From an uncultured bacterium (GTDB lineage Bacteria; Cyanobacteriota; Vampirovibrionia; Gastranaerophilales; Gastranaerophilaceae), in the NCBI GenBank assembly GCA_949284415.1, contig CASDVM010000005.1, forward strand, positions 84,098 through 148,097: DNA of 64,000 nt, read 5' to 3'. Within the stretch, counting starts at the first letter, position 1, and every line of letters begins with the position of its first letter. Under the pieces are notes generated by a model. It was not told the origin of the DNA and searched no databases. It was given only the letters and a program-made list of their open reading frames with translations. A program made the translations under genes and the position numbers. Shown in pieces: positions 37,638-46,890 of this stretch.

Positions 37638-38390
37638 ATGATAAATCGAAAATCACGTGATGAAATTAAAAGAATGCGCCATGCAGGGCATATTGTAGCT
37701 CTTGTTCATCAAAAGATGAGAGAAGTTATTGAACCTGGTATAAGCACAAAAGAACTGGATAGTATTGCACATGATATTATAAGAAAAGAACGCGCTGTTC
37801 CGACATTTTTAGGTTACCACGGTTTCCCGGGTTCTATTTGTGCATCTATTAATGAGCAGGTTGTTCACGGAATTCCTCATGAAGATATTAAAGTTAAAGA
37901 AGGCGATATCATAAGTATTGATGTCGGTGCGACTTATGCTGGAATGGTCGGTGATGGTGCGTGGACTTATCCTGTCGGTAAAATCAGTGATGAGTGTCAG
38001 AGACTTTTGAAAGCGACTGAAGAAGCTCTTTTTGCAGGGATTGCACAGATGAGAGCAGGGAATGTTCTTGATGATATTTCAGGTGCAATAGAAGCAGTTG
38101 CTGTGAGAGAAAAACTCGGCATTGTCAGACAGTACGGCGGGCACGGCGTTGGTCATGAAATGCATGAAGAGCCGTTTTTGTTTAATTACAAAGTAGGAGA
38201 TCATACTTTGATTAAGCAGGGTTATGCAATTGCAATTGAACCTATGCTGAATTTAGGCGGCGATGAGGTTGTAGTTGCGGACGATGAATGGACAGTGAGC
38301 ACTGCTGATAAAATGCCGTCCGCTCATTTTGAGCATACCGTTCTTGCAACTGATGATGAACCGTTAATTATTACGCAGCTGATGTCGTAA
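37638..38390 (+). CDS. map: Methionine aminopeptidase, type I
   Basis: 250 residues. YHGFPGSICASINEQVVHG, GDIISIDVGATYAGMVGDG, YGGHGVGHEMHEEPF, and AIEPMLNLGGDEV with the five metal ligands of the family. It removes the initiator Met. AGAGG precedes ATG. Usually paired with secY/adk; here adk lies directly upstream. Confidence 0.96.
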   Translation: MINRKSRDEIKRMRHAGHIVALVHQKMREVIEPGISTKELDSIAHDIIRKERAVPTFLGYHGFPGSICASINEQVVHGIPHEDIKVKEGDIISIDVGATYAGMVGDGAWTYPVGKISDECQRLLKATEEALFAGIAQMRAGNVLDDISGAIEAVAVREKLGIVRQYGGHGVGHEMHEEPFLFNYKVGDHTLIKQGYAIAIEPMLNLGGDEVVVADDEWTVSTADKMPSAHFEHTVLATDDEPLIITQLMS

Positions 38391-38401
38391 GGAGAATTTT
38401 T

Positions 38402-39025
38402 ATGAATTATTATGTCGGGTTATCCCTTGCAGCATCATCAGGTATGGATTCAGGTGTTGCGGTTCTGGATGAGGATAACAATCTTATACTTGTCGATAAA
38501 CTTTACACAATGAATGATGTTATATTCTTTTTTGATAATTTCCCTTCATTAAAATATTCAAAGATCTGTATTTCTTTAGTCTGGGACAGGACAATGCTTA
38601 ACGGGAAGTGGAGAATACTCGGCAAGCCTTATCAGCTTGTTTCTACAAATCATCTTATCCCGAACAGGGACGGCTGGACACACAGATATTCAACGCGCGG
38701 CTGTGAATATTTTAAATCTTTAACTGAAAAGGGTATTGAAATTAATCGTTTTGAACTTTATTTGACCAGGCAGAGTCTGCATCTGAATTCTTGTTACAAA
38801 GAACGTTCCCCTGCTGATTGTAAGTTTTTGCAGCAGACGCTGAAAAATGAATGGCAGATTGATTTACCTTCCAATATGATGCCTATGTCTCAACTGGAGG
38901 CTATAGTCGGGGCAATTCTTGCGAAAGAAAATACTAAACATCCAGAAAATATCAAAATAATCTCACATTTCAGAGATTTTAATGTTATAGATGTAATTCA
39001 TAATCCTGAATTAATTGCGATTTAA
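38402..39025 (+). CDS. Uncharacterised protein with RNase H-like start
   Basis: 207 residues. YVGLSLAASSGMDSGVAVLD at the N-terminus has the beta-hairpin with Asp spacing of RNase H-fold proteins (DUF429-like). SLVWDRTMLNGKWR and QLEAIVGAILAK follow. AAGGAG precedes ATG, 11 nt after map. Biochemical role unknown. Confidence 0.72.
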   Translation: MNYYVGLSLAASSGMDSGVAVLDEDNNLILVDKLYTMNDVIFFFDNFPSLKYSKICISLVWDRTMLNGKWRILGKPYQLVSTNHLIPNRDGWTHRYSTRGCEYFKSLTEKGIEINRFELYLTRQSLHLNSCYKERSPADCKFLQQTLKNEWQIDLPSNMMPMSQLEAIVGAILAKENTKHPENIKIISHFRDFNVIDVIHNPELIAI

Positions 39026-39547
39026 TTATTCTCTGCTTGTTAAAAGTCCCAGAGCCAGACCGATTGCAGCGCCGATGCCTGCACCCCATCTGAGTTTGGT
39101 CTTTTTCACTGCTCTATATGCTCTGTTACTCACATCATCCATTAAACTCGGGTATTTTTTATATGCATCATAATTATTCATAAAATTGATTTTAAGATTG
39201 TCTGCATATTTTCTATCGGTGATATTTTTATCAAGTTCTATGCATTTGTCAGTAATTGATTTAATATCTTCATTTAAGCCCATTTCGCGTAAAATCATTT
39301 TGCTTTCAGTGCTTATGTTTTTGGCTTCAACTTCTTTTGCTGCCTTTGCCAGCGATGCAATTTGTGCATTTGTTTCTGCTTTTGTGATGTCAAATGCTTT
39401 TTGAACGAATGTATCTTTTTTTACAGGAAGGTAATAAGCGTTCATGCCTATTAGGGCTCCTGTGGCAGCTAAACCTGTTTTTCGTTTTCTGGCTGCTGCC
39501 GGATTGGGCTGGTAGTATGTCATTGAAGGAGGTGTCTGTAATGCCAT
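39026..39547 (-). CDS. Uncharacterised protein with two hydrophobic segments
   Basis: 173 residues. A start MALQTPPSMTYYQPNPAAAR, hydrophobic GLAATGALIGMNAYYL, helical middle (about 60-140) and C-terminal glycine-zipper GAGIGAAIGLALGLLTS. Similar in organisation to the proteins at 14030 and 14509. Ends one base after the convergent gene. Confidence 0.68.
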   Translation of the reverse strand: MALQTPPSMTYYQPNPAAARKRKTGLAATGALIGMNAYYLPVKKDTFVQKAFDITKAETNAQIASLAKAAKEVEAKNISTESKMILREMGLNEDIKSITDKCIELDKNITDRKYADNLKINFMNNYDAYKKYPSLMDDVSNRAYRAVKKTKLRWGAGIGAAIGLALGLLTSRE

Positions 39548-39633
39548 AAGAATGCCTTATACTTTCTGCGTTGTTGTATTTTATAAAACACGTAAAAAAT
39601 TTTTTTTGCTATTAGTTGTAATCTTAATAAAAA

Positions 39634-39727
39634 TCTGTTATGATTAATAATATGAAGTAAAAATAATAATGAAAAAGAAGGAGTTGCTATGAAGAGTTTA
39701 TTAAGTTATATTAAGTCGGGGGGGGGG
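39634..39727 (+). repeat. Pilin start cassette, copy B, ending in G10
   Basis: Near-identical to 3158-3250: AAGAAGGAGTTGCT, ATG at 39689, MKSLLSYIK, then ten G at 39718-39727. The ATG frame ends at TAA 39734-39736. With one more G the frame runs, without a stop, into the pilin gene at 39823. Confidence 0.9.
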
Positions 39728-39822
39728 CGTTTGTAAGCTCCTTATCAATAATTGAAACTTGTCAAAATAAAAAAAACTGTTATAATAATGATATAACACA
39801 TCACGATTATAAGGATTTTAAT

Positions 39823-40623
39823 ATGAAGAGATTAAAGGGTTTTACTCTTGCACAAGGAGCTAGGCACGTAGTCCGCTTTAACAATATTCGTAGATTTGCG
39901 TTTACCTTGGCCGAGGTTTTGATAACGTTAGGCGTCATCGGTGTTGTTGCAGCTTTAACAATGCCTGGGCTGATAATTAATCATCAAAAAAATGTAGTTG
40001 CAGAATCTGTTAAAAAAGCTTATTCAGAGTTAAATCAGGTTTTGTATATGGCACAAAATGACCATGGTATGATTTCTGATTGGAAGTATCGCAAAGCTGA
40101 TGAACTTGATAAATGGGTTCAGACATATATAATTCCATATATCAATGTTGTAGATCATAAGGCTTGTACGACAAATGAGCGATGTTTTGGTTTATCGTTG
40201 CCTTTTCCATTAAAATATGAAAAACCTGGTTCTGTTAATTCTACAGTAGGACAATATGTTGTAACAAAAACAGGTATTCCTATGGCTTATGCATTCTTCC
40301 GTTATGGCGGGACTTATGAAAATGTTACGAGGGTTCGTGTATATGTAAAAAATCCTAAGCCTTATGCATTTATAGGAAAAGATGTTTTTACTTTTGTTCT
40401 GAATCGCTCAACAGACACATCATTTAAACCATTTGGTCTTGCGGGCACAATACCTTTTACGGCAAATACGCAGCTAGATCGTGAAAAATTACTGCATGGA
40501 CCTATACGTACAGGCGGTTGTTTCAAAGATTCGGGAGGACCTGATTACTATGGCCCGGGAGATGCATGTGGAGCTGTTATAATGCTGGATGGCTGGAAAA
40601 TAAAAGAAGATTATCCTTGGTAA
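39823..40623 (+). CDS. Type IV pilin-like protein behind a G10 start cassette
   Basis: 266 residues from its own ATG (AAGGATT upstream), with a double leader: GFTLAQGARHVVRFNNIRR, then FAFTLAEVLITLGVIGVVAA. The C-terminus is CGAVIMLDGWKIKEDYPW. The upstream cassette (ATG 39689, G10) would extend it by 45 residues if the tract were 11 or 8 G. The 86 codons between are open. So either the internal ATG or the cassette ATG may be used, depending on tract length. Confidence 0.82.
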   Translation: MKRLKGFTLAQGARHVVRFNNIRRFAFTLAEVLITLGVIGVVAALTMPGLIINHQKNVVAESVKKAYSELNQVLYMAQNDHGMISDWKYRKADELDKWVQTYIIPYINVVDHKACTTNERCFGLSLPFPLKYEKPGSVNSTVGQYVVTKTGIPMAYAFFRYGGTYENVTRVRVYVKNPKPYAFIGKDVFTFVLNRSTDTSFKPFGLAGTIPFTANTQLDREKLLHGPIRTGGCFKDSGGPDYYGPGDACGAVIMLDGWKIKEDYPW

Positions 40624-40624
40624 T

Positions 40625-41245
40625 CTAATTTATTGAACAGTATTCCGTATAAATTTTAATCACTTCCGTATGAATTTGCTCTATGGATTTTGTTGCATCA
40701 AGAACCTTAATTCTTTGAGGTTCTTGTTTTGCAAGTTCAAGATAACCATGTCTTACACGGTTATGGAAATCTATTCCGGCACTTTCCATGCGGTCTTTTT
40801 CTTTACCTACACGTTTCATGGATGTTTCTACATCAATATCGAAAACAAACGTCAAATCAGGCTTTCTGCCGTTTGTAGCAATGCCGTTCAACATGTTAAT
40901 TCTTTCAATATCAAGCCCTCTGCCGTATCCCTGATAGGCGACAGTTGAATCAATATGTCTGTCGCATAAAACAATTTTGCCTTCATCAACGGCAGGATTA
41001 ACAATAATATCAATATTTTGTGCTCTGTCTGCCAAAAACAGAAATGATTCACACCTGTCAGATACCGGACCTTTATAATTCAACAGTATTTCACGGACTT
41101 TTTCTCCTAATCCTTTGCCCCCCGGTTCACGTGTCAGAACAACATTTTTGCCGTTATTTTTCAAATATTCTGCTAATAATTTCATCTGGGTTGTTTTTCC
41201 GCACCCGTCTGTTCCCTCAAATGTTATAAATAATCCATTTTTCAT
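40625..41245 (-). CDS. tmk: Thymidylate kinase
   Basis: 206 residues. P-loop FEGTDGCGKTTQMKLLAEYL, VVLTREPGGKGLGE with the DRX-type Arg, CDRHIDSTVAYQGYGRGLD and a short LID (KDRMESAG). It phosphorylates dTMP to dTDP. AGAGG precedes ATG. Tail to tail with the pilin gene, 1 nt apart. Confidence 0.95.
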   Translation of the reverse strand: MKNGLFITFEGTDGCGKTTQMKLLAEYLKNNGKNVVLTREPGGKGLGEKVREILLNYKGPVSDRCESFLFLADRAQNIDIIVNPAVDEGKIVLCDRHIDSTVAYQGYGRGLDIERINMLNGIATNGRKPDLTFVFDIDVETSMKRVGKEKDRMESAGIDFHNRVRHGYLELAKQEPQRIKVLDATKSIEQIHTEVIKIYTEYCSIN

Positions 41246-41314
41246 TTTTACCTCTTAATATAATTATATCAAAAAAATCGGAACTTATATAACAAATTCC
41301 ACTAAAAATGGCTA

Positions 41315-41385
41315 GAAATGTCACCCTGAACTCGTTTCAGGGTCTCGTTGTTTTGAGATGCTGAAACAAGTTCAGCATGACAGTA
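41315..41385. repeat. R2 palindromic repeat
   Basis: GTCACCCTGAACTCGTTTCAGG and GATGCTGAAACAAGTTCAGCATGAC form two nested inverted parts. Confidence 0.8.
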
Positions 41386-41485
41386 TTACGCATATTTAGT
41401 GGAAACTTGTATATTATTCCCAAAAAAATCTTATTTGTGTTTTGCTAAATATTATGCTAAAATCAGCATAAGAGGAGAGATTTAT

Positions 41486-42700
41486 ATGGATACTAAAGTT
41501 ACAAGATTAAAGAACAATATAGAATTTGCGTATAAAAGAAACAGAAATACTCCGAGAATTGCGTTTTATCTGAATTTTTCTTTGAACAACCCGCTCCCTG
41601 ATCCCGGGGTTTATTCTCTTATGGTAAGGCTTTTTATGCAGGGTACAAAAAAACGCTCCGCGCAGGCTTTGTCTGAAGAATTAGATAAATATGCAATTGA
41701 ATTCAGTGCAGAGATGAAACTTGATTATGTAAAATTTAAGTTTGTATGTCTTAATGAAGATTTTGAACGCGCAATGGAGATTTTTTCAGATATTGTAACA
41801 AACACTACTTTTGAAGAATTTGAAAAAGAGCGTACAAAACTGGAAGGTGAAATAATTGCAGAATTGGACTCTCCGCGAGTAAAAGTTATTGACAGCTATT
41901 ACAAAAATATTTATGAAGGGCATAATTACGGATATACAAATACTGTTATTCTTGAAAATCTAAAAAATATTACAAAAGGAGATGTGGTTAACGCTTATAA
42001 AGCTATTGTTGATAACAGCAAGAAAGTAGCAGTATTTGTAGGTGATCTTGATTATGACAGAGTTGACGGGCTTTTAGAAGATTATTTGGGGGACATTATA
42101 CCTTCTGTTGAAAATCTTCCGCAATTGAAAAGACCGGAGCTTACAAAAACAAAAGAAGTTGAAGTTATTCAGCAGGAATTAAATCAGGCACATATTTTAA
42201 AAGGCTGGATTGTTTCAACGGCTGACAGTAAAGATTATGCAGCTATTTCTCTTTTGAACATAATTCTGGGTGCCAGCGGTTTATCCTCAAGATTATTTTT
42301 GGAGCTTAGAGATAAAAAAGGGCTTGCTTATGTTGTCAGAAGTTCTTATGATGTTGCAAGGCTTTCCGCTAATTTCTCAATTTATATAGCAACTGAACCT
42401 AATAATATAGAAACTTCTTTGAAAGGTTTTGATGAAGAAATTCAAAAGATTAAAACCAATAAAGTCAGTGAAGAAGAACTTGAGAATGCAAAAAATAATT
42501 TGTTCGGCAAATGGGCATTTTTAGGTGAAACTAATTCGCAGCAGGCAAACTGGCTGGCACATTACGGTGTTATGGGATTTGGTTTTGATTTCCATAAAAA
42601 CGCGGTTGATAAGATAAAACAGGTTACGGTAGAAGATATTTATAACTGCGCAAATAAGTATTTTAACGACACTTATGTACTGTCTGTTTTGAAGCCGTAA
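41486..42700 (+). CDS. M16-family (insulinase-type) protein lacking the zinc motif
   Basis: 404 residues from ATG 41486 (GAGGAGAG upstream). Two M16 domains. The usual active-site HxxEH (…AHLLEHMLFKGT…) is replaced by YSLMVRLFMQGTKKRS, so no zinc site. The second domain keeps the conserved GLSSRLFLELRDKKGLAYVV. It is likely the non-catalytic partner of a heterodimeric M16 peptidase or a pseudo-enzyme. No active M16 gene lies beside it. Confidence 0.88.
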   Translation: MDTKVTRLKNNIEFAYKRNRNTPRIAFYLNFSLNNPLPDPGVYSLMVRLFMQGTKKRSAQALSEELDKYAIEFSAEMKLDYVKFKFVCLNEDFERAMEIFSDIVTNTTFEEFEKERTKLEGEIIAELDSPRVKVIDSYYKNIYEGHNYGYTNTVILENLKNITKGDVVNAYKAIVDNSKKVAVFVGDLDYDRVDGLLEDYLGDIIPSVENLPQLKRPELTKTKEVEVIQQELNQAHILKGWIVSTADSKDYAAISLLNIILGASGLSSRLFLELRDKKGLAYVVRSSYDVARLSANFSIYIATEPNNIETSLKGFDEEIQKIKTNKVSEEELENAKNNLFGKWAFLGETNSQQANWLAHYGVMGFGFDFHKNAVDKIKQVTVEDIYNCANKYFNDTYVLSVLKP

Positions 42701-42758
42701 CCGTGTCAGGTAATAGATATGCTTTTTGATATAAAGAATAATATTCAAGAGGCATATT

Positions 42759-43295
42759 GTGAGAAAAATTTATTTTGCGGTATTAATATCAATACTAATT
42801 TTTACTGCGGGATTTTCTGTTCCTGACGGTGCAATATCTGTTTCTTATCAGCCGAATGTAGACAGGCTTGATAGAATATTCAGGGAGTCTTTGCCATTAG
42901 ATAAAAAAGATATTTTTTTTACAAAAGTTCCGAGAGGGCTTATTGTCAGCATAAACGAGAAAATTTTTTTTAATGAATCCGAAGTGAAAATTAAAGAAAG
43001 TTCGCTTCCTGTTATTGATACCATAATTATGCTTCTTGAAAAATTAAACAATTATTGTGTAATAGAAAATCACACGGAAGAAAACAGTTTTGATAATAAA
43101 AATCTGGAATTGTCATTGCAGAGATCTTCAAACATAGCAGAATATATGATAACTTGCGGTAAAATTTCTGCTTCAAGAATTTTTGCACTGGGCTACGGGC
43201 AATATATGCCATTTAGAGATAATGTTTCCGCAAAAAAAGACGGGCTTAATAACAGAGTTGATTTTGTTATCTTAGAATATGAAGCTAGGAGATAA
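42759..43295 (+). CDS. OmpA-family C-terminal domain protein
   Basis: 178 residues from a GTG 6 nt after AAGAGG. Signal-like start (KIYFAVLISILIFTAGFS), then an OmpA/MotB-type domain: NLELSLQRSSNIAEYMITCG, RIFALGYGQYMPFRDN and LNNRVDFVI, the peptidoglycan-binding pattern. It overlaps the convergent sigma factor gene by 11 nt. Possibly an envelope anchor near the flagellar genes. Confidence 0.85.
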   Translation: MRKIYFAVLISILIFTAGFSVPDGAISVSYQPNVDRLDRIFRESLPLDKKDIFFTKVPRGLIVSINEKIFFNESEVKIKESSLPVIDTIIMLLEKLNNYCVIENHTEENSFDNKNLELSLQRSSNIAEYMITCGKISASRIFALGYGQYMPFRDNVSAKKDGLNNRVDFVILEYEARR

Positions 43296-44112
43296 TACTC
43301 TGGCGGAGTCTTGTTGTTCTGTTTTCGCTAAGTATATTTTTAAGTTTCATAATTGCCTGAGCATGGAGCTGGCAAACGCGGGATTCTGACATATTAATCG
43401 TAGAGCCTATTTCTTTAAGAGTCATATTTTCCTGATAATATAGAACCATTATGATGCGTTCGCGTTCGGGAAGTCTTCTCAAGGCTTTTTCAAGCTCCTG
43501 TTTTACATTTTGTTCTTCTGCCTGTTCCTGAGGATTAAGTTTATTTGTGTCCTGAATTGTGTCTATAATTTCAACGCTGTCATCCGTATTTCCTTTTTTG
43601 TCATATATAGATGTCATTGTAGTATCTTCAGACAGAAGCTGCAGAACTTTTTCAGGCTCCATATCCATATACGAAGCTATTTCTGATGTTGTAGGCATTC
43701 TGCCGAGTTCCTGCTTCAAATGTTCCTGTGCATTTTTTATATCTTTTATTTTTTTTCTTACGCTTCTCGGTAAAAAGTCTTGAGCTCTTATTTTATCTAA
43801 TATAGCTCCTCTGATTCTTATGAGCGCATAAGTTTCAAATCTTGTATTTTTTTGCGGGGAATATCTTTCTATAGCGTTGATAAGACCTTCAACTCCGTAG
43901 CCTGCAATATCTTCAATGGAAATTGTCGAAGGCAGGGTAACTTTTACACGTCCCACAACATAGCGGATTAAATATATGTATTGAACAATAAGTGTGTCGC
44001 GAAGATTTTTATTGGTTTTATCTTTAAGGTATTCTTCCCATAGAGAAGCAAGCTCATCTTCCGACAGCCTTTTTATATTATTGTATGATGTAAAATCAAA
44101 ACTCTGGCTCAT
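43285..44112 (-). CDS. FliA/WhiG-type RNA polymerase sigma factor
   Basis: 275 residues from ATG 44112 (GGGAAG upstream; the frame opens 4 codons earlier at TTG). Regions: YIYLIRYVVGRVKVTLPSTI and SIEDIAGYGVEGLINAIERY (region 2), the FliA-typical AQDFLPRSVRKKIKDIKNA, GRMPTTSEIASYMD (region 3), and ENMTLKEIGSTINMSESRVCQLHAQA (region 4). It would direct late flagellar gene transcription; flagellar rod genes lie 4 kb away. Confidence 0.92.
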   Translation of the reverse strand: MSQSFDFTSYNNIKRLSEDELASLWEEYLKDKTNKNLRDTLIVQYIYLIRYVVGRVKVTLPSTISIEDIAGYGVEGLINAIERYSPQKNTRFETYALIRIRGAILDKIRAQDFLPRSVRKKIKDIKNAQEHLKQELGRMPTTSEIASYMDMEPEKVLQLLSEDTTMTSIYDKKGNTDDSVEIIDTIQDTNKLNPQEQAEEQNVKQELEKALRRLPERERIIMVLYYQENMTLKEIGSTINMSESRVCQLHAQAIMKLKNILSENRTTRLRQSIIS

Positions 44113-44221
44113 TAAACTTCCCAAATATTGTTCAAATATCTTACATATCTATTCTATACAATATAGTTTCATCTGCATCATTTAAAAAGAGGAAATGTAA
44201 CAGATATTACTAAAGTTTGTG

Positions 44222-44290
44222 TAGTAGCACAGGGCATGTATATTTTAAAGATACTAAGATATTATGGTATTAAGGCAGTAAGAGCCATGT
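44222..44290. repeat. R5-type repeat
   Basis: GGCATGTATATTTTAAAGATACTAAG is related to GGCATTTTAAAGATACTGGG at 3291, and GGCAGTAAGAG to GGCAGTAATGCC. Confidence 0.55.
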
Positions 44291-44321
44291 TTTAAGATAT
44301 ATTTTATTTTCCTTCTAAAAC

Positions 44322-45686
44322 CTAATTCTGTTTTTGTTCTGCTTCTTTTTCAACGGGTTCAGGTTCAGATTTTATAATCTCAAGTTTTGTAATTCTTGCA
44401 CCGTCAACTTCTTTAACGACAAATGTAAGATTGTTTAAGGTAACTGTATCATTGACTTCTGCAATCCTTCCGAGAAGCTTTACTACAAGTCCGCCGATTG
44501 TATCAATATCTTCATCATCAATTTCTTTTTCGTTAATCTGGAAAAATTCCGCAAATTCATCAAGTCTCATCATTGAGTTTGCAATATAGGTATTTGGAGC
44601 AACTTCTTTTATGTTTTCTTCCTCTTCTTCTTCCTCGTCAAATTCGTCTTGAACATCGCCGAAAATCTCTTCTATAACATCTTCAAGAGTTACAAGTCCT
44701 GATGTTCCGCCGAATTCATCCACAACGATTGCCATCTGGCCTTTGCGTTTTTTAAATTCCAATACCAGATTGTCCATTGTAATTGTTTCAGGTACAAGAA
44801 GAACTTCTCGTAAAATTTTTGCTATCGGGCACACTTCATCTTTTATGGAAAGAGAGTATAAATCTTTTACATGCACAAGACCTATTATGTGGTCGATATC
44901 TTCTTCATAAACAGGATACCTTGTGTACTGGTTTTCTGCAGCAAGTTTGTTGAGTTCTTCCATCGGCATATCAACCGGTATACAAACCATGTCGGTTCTC
45001 GGTACCATAACCTGTTTTGCGGTCAGGTCGGAAAATTTGAACACGTTATGAAGCATATCTTTTTCGGTTTCATTTAAAACTCCGCCGTCATAACTTGCAT
45101 TAACAAGCATATCGAGTTCTTCCGTGGAATGAACAAGCGAACCTTTATGAGAATGCGGTATATGCATCAGTTTTAATACAAAATTGCCGAATCCGTTTAA
45201 TAACCATATAAACGGGTTGAAAAAAAATGTTAAAACCTGCATCGGTCTTGCAACCCACAATGCAGTCTTTTCAGTGTATTCAAGTGCAATGGATTTAGGA
45301 ATGAGTTCGCCAAGCACTACATGGAAGAACGTAATCAATGCAAAAGCGATTGATACGGATGCTGTGTGAGTTGCGATATTTTTCCCGATTCCCGGTAAAA
45401 ATGCAAAAATTGGTTCAATAATATGTGCAAGAGTCCCTTCCCCGACCCAGCCTAAGCCGATACTTGATATGGTAACACCTAATTGTACTGCTGCAATGAA
45501 TTTGTCAAGGTCTTTTAACGCTTCCATTGCAATTTTTGCATTGTAGTTGCCTTCATTGACAAGCTGTTCTATTCTTGTCTTTCTGACCTTAACCATAGCA
45601 AATTCTGATGCAACAAAAAATCCGTTTGAAAATAGTAAAAAAGCTATTACAAACAAATTAAATACTGTATTACCCGTACCATCCAT
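44322..45686 (-). CDS. CorC/HlyC-family membrane transporter-like protein
   Basis: 454 residues. DUF21 (CNNM) membrane domain with FNLFVIAFLLFSNGFFVASEF and VTISSIGLGWVGEGT; a CBS pair with FKFSDLTAKQVMVPRTDMVCI and QMAIVVDEFGGTSGLVTLED; C-terminal CorC_HlyC domain with RIAEVNDTVTLNNLTFVV. The family is proposed to move magnesium or cobalt. An acidic FDEEEEEEENIK run sits between. AAGGAAAC precedes ATG. Confidence 0.92.
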   Translation of the reverse strand: MDGTGNTVFNLFVIAFLLFSNGFFVASEFAMVKVRKTRIEQLVNEGNYNAKIAMEALKDLDKFIAAVQLGVTISSIGLGWVGEGTLAHIIEPIFAFLPGIGKNIATHTASVSIAFALITFFHVVLGELIPKSIALEYTEKTALWVARPMQVLTFFFNPFIWLLNGFGNFVLKLMHIPHSHKGSLVHSTEELDMLVNASYDGGVLNETEKDMLHNVFKFSDLTAKQVMVPRTDMVCIPVDMPMEELNKLAAENQYTRYPVYEEDIDHIIGLVHVKDLYSLSIKDEVCPIAKILREVLLVPETITMDNLVLEFKKRKGQMAIVVDEFGGTSGLVTLEDVIEEIFGDVQDEFDEEEEEEENIKEVAPNTYIANSMMRLDEFAEFFQINEKEIDDEDIDTIGGLVVKLLGRIAEVNDTVTLNNLTFVVKEVDGARITKLEIIKSEPEPVEKEAEQKQN

Positions 45687-45753
45687 TATATATTGTTTCC
45701 TTCTATCTCTCTATAAGTGTAATTATAATATTATTTATCCAAAAATGCAATCT

Positions 45754-46566
45754 TTATTTTTCGTCCATATCAACTTCTTTGAGTTCCGTATATATCATTG
45801 GAGAAAAGCCTTTTGTTGTTGTAACTGTTATTACTTTATAAACCGGAGGTTCACTTAACAGTGTAGGTGAAGTTATATGATAAACACCATTGCGCATAAT
45901 TTCGCTGTTGAAATGCAAATGGCCCGCAACAATTGAGATAACATTATCATATTTGTCAAGCAGATCCAGATATTTTTCTTTTTGATAAACCTCGTGTGTT
46001 GTAACTTCTTTTGTCGCAATAAGCGGGAAGTGCTGTAAAATTATCACAGGTTTATGTTTATATTTTTTCAACTGTTTATCAAGCCATGTTAAAGTATCTT
46101 CTTTATAATATCCGATAGAACCAGGAATTATTTCCTTTGCTCCGTCAACAACAATGAATACAAATCCGTCTTTTTTGAATACATAATTAGGTTTTTTATA
46201 TTTGTAAAACAAGTTATAATCTCTTACAATTTCAAGATAATGAGCTTTTGAAAGCCCGTTATTTCGAAAGACGTCATGGTTGCCAATAATAATATAATAA
46301 GGAACATTTAATTTATTTATAATTTTCATAAATTCAGGCAGGTATTCTTCATGCGGAGAATCAAGATTATCACCTGTAAAAACTACAAATTCAATATCCT
46401 TTTCTTTATTGATGTTTTTTACTGCATTTTGTAAAACCTGTGCTCTGTATTCATCTTTAGCTTTAAAATGACTGTCTGTAACCTGTACAAATTTTATTAC
46501 TGCGGAGAAAGCAGAGCTTTGCAGTAATAATAAAGAAAAAAGTGTTATAATTATATTTTTAATCAT
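45754..46566 (-). CDS. Exported metallophosphoesterase
   Basis: 270 residues with a signal peptide (IIITLFSLLLLQSSAFSA). Calcineurin-like motifs: VTDSHFKAKDEY, FTGDNLDSPHEEY, GNHDVFRNN, QHFPLIATKE and AGHLHFNSE supply the two-metal ligands. Substrate unknown (cyclic nucleotide or phospholipid-type phosphodiester possible). AGAGGAT precedes ATG. Confidence 0.9.
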   Translation of the reverse strand: MIKNIIITLFSLLLLQSSAFSAVIKFVQVTDSHFKAKDEYRAQVLQNAVKNINKEKDIEFVVFTGDNLDSPHEEYLPEFMKIINKLNVPYYIIIGNHDVFRNNGLSKAHYLEIVRDYNLFYKYKKPNYVFKKDGFVFIVVDGAKEIIPGSIGYYKEDTLTWLDKQLKKYKHKPVIILQHFPLIATKEVTTHEVYQKEKYLDLLDKYDNVISIVAGHLHFNSEIMRNGVYHITSPTLLSEPPVYKVITVTTTKGFSPMIYTELKEVDMDEK

Positions 46567-46620
46567 TATATCCTCTGGACAAATTATACCATAAATTGTA
46601 TTATATACAAAGGAGAAAAC

Positions 46621-46866
46621 ATGAGGTTAGATAAGTTTTTAAAAGTTTCACGTTTAATAAAGCGCAGAACTGTTGCAAATGAAGTGTCTGACACGGGGCG
46701 TGTTTATGTAAACGGAAATTCTGCCAAGCCTGCAAAACAAATTAAAGAAGGAGATGAAATAAAAATAGAATATGCAAACAGGACAGTCTGCGTCCGTGTT
46801 TTAAAGGTTCCTTCTAATAATATAAGTGTTCAGGAAGCATCAAGTTTGTATGAAGTAATAAACTAA
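46621..46866 (+). CDS. S4-domain RNA-binding protein, RqcP/Hsp15-like
   Basis: 81 residues: MRLDKFLKVSRLIKRRTVAN then GRVYVNGNSAKPAKQIKEGD. The compact S4 fold with a basic first helix is that of RqcP/Hsp15, which bind stalled 50S subunits. AAAGGAG precedes ATG. Confidence 0.88.
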   Translation: MRLDKFLKVSRLIKRRTVANEVSDTGRVYVNGNSAKPAKQIKEGDEIKIEYANRTVCVRVLKVPSNNISVQEASSLYEVIN

Positions 46867-46890
46867 AAATATTTTGAAAGGAGTTAATTT

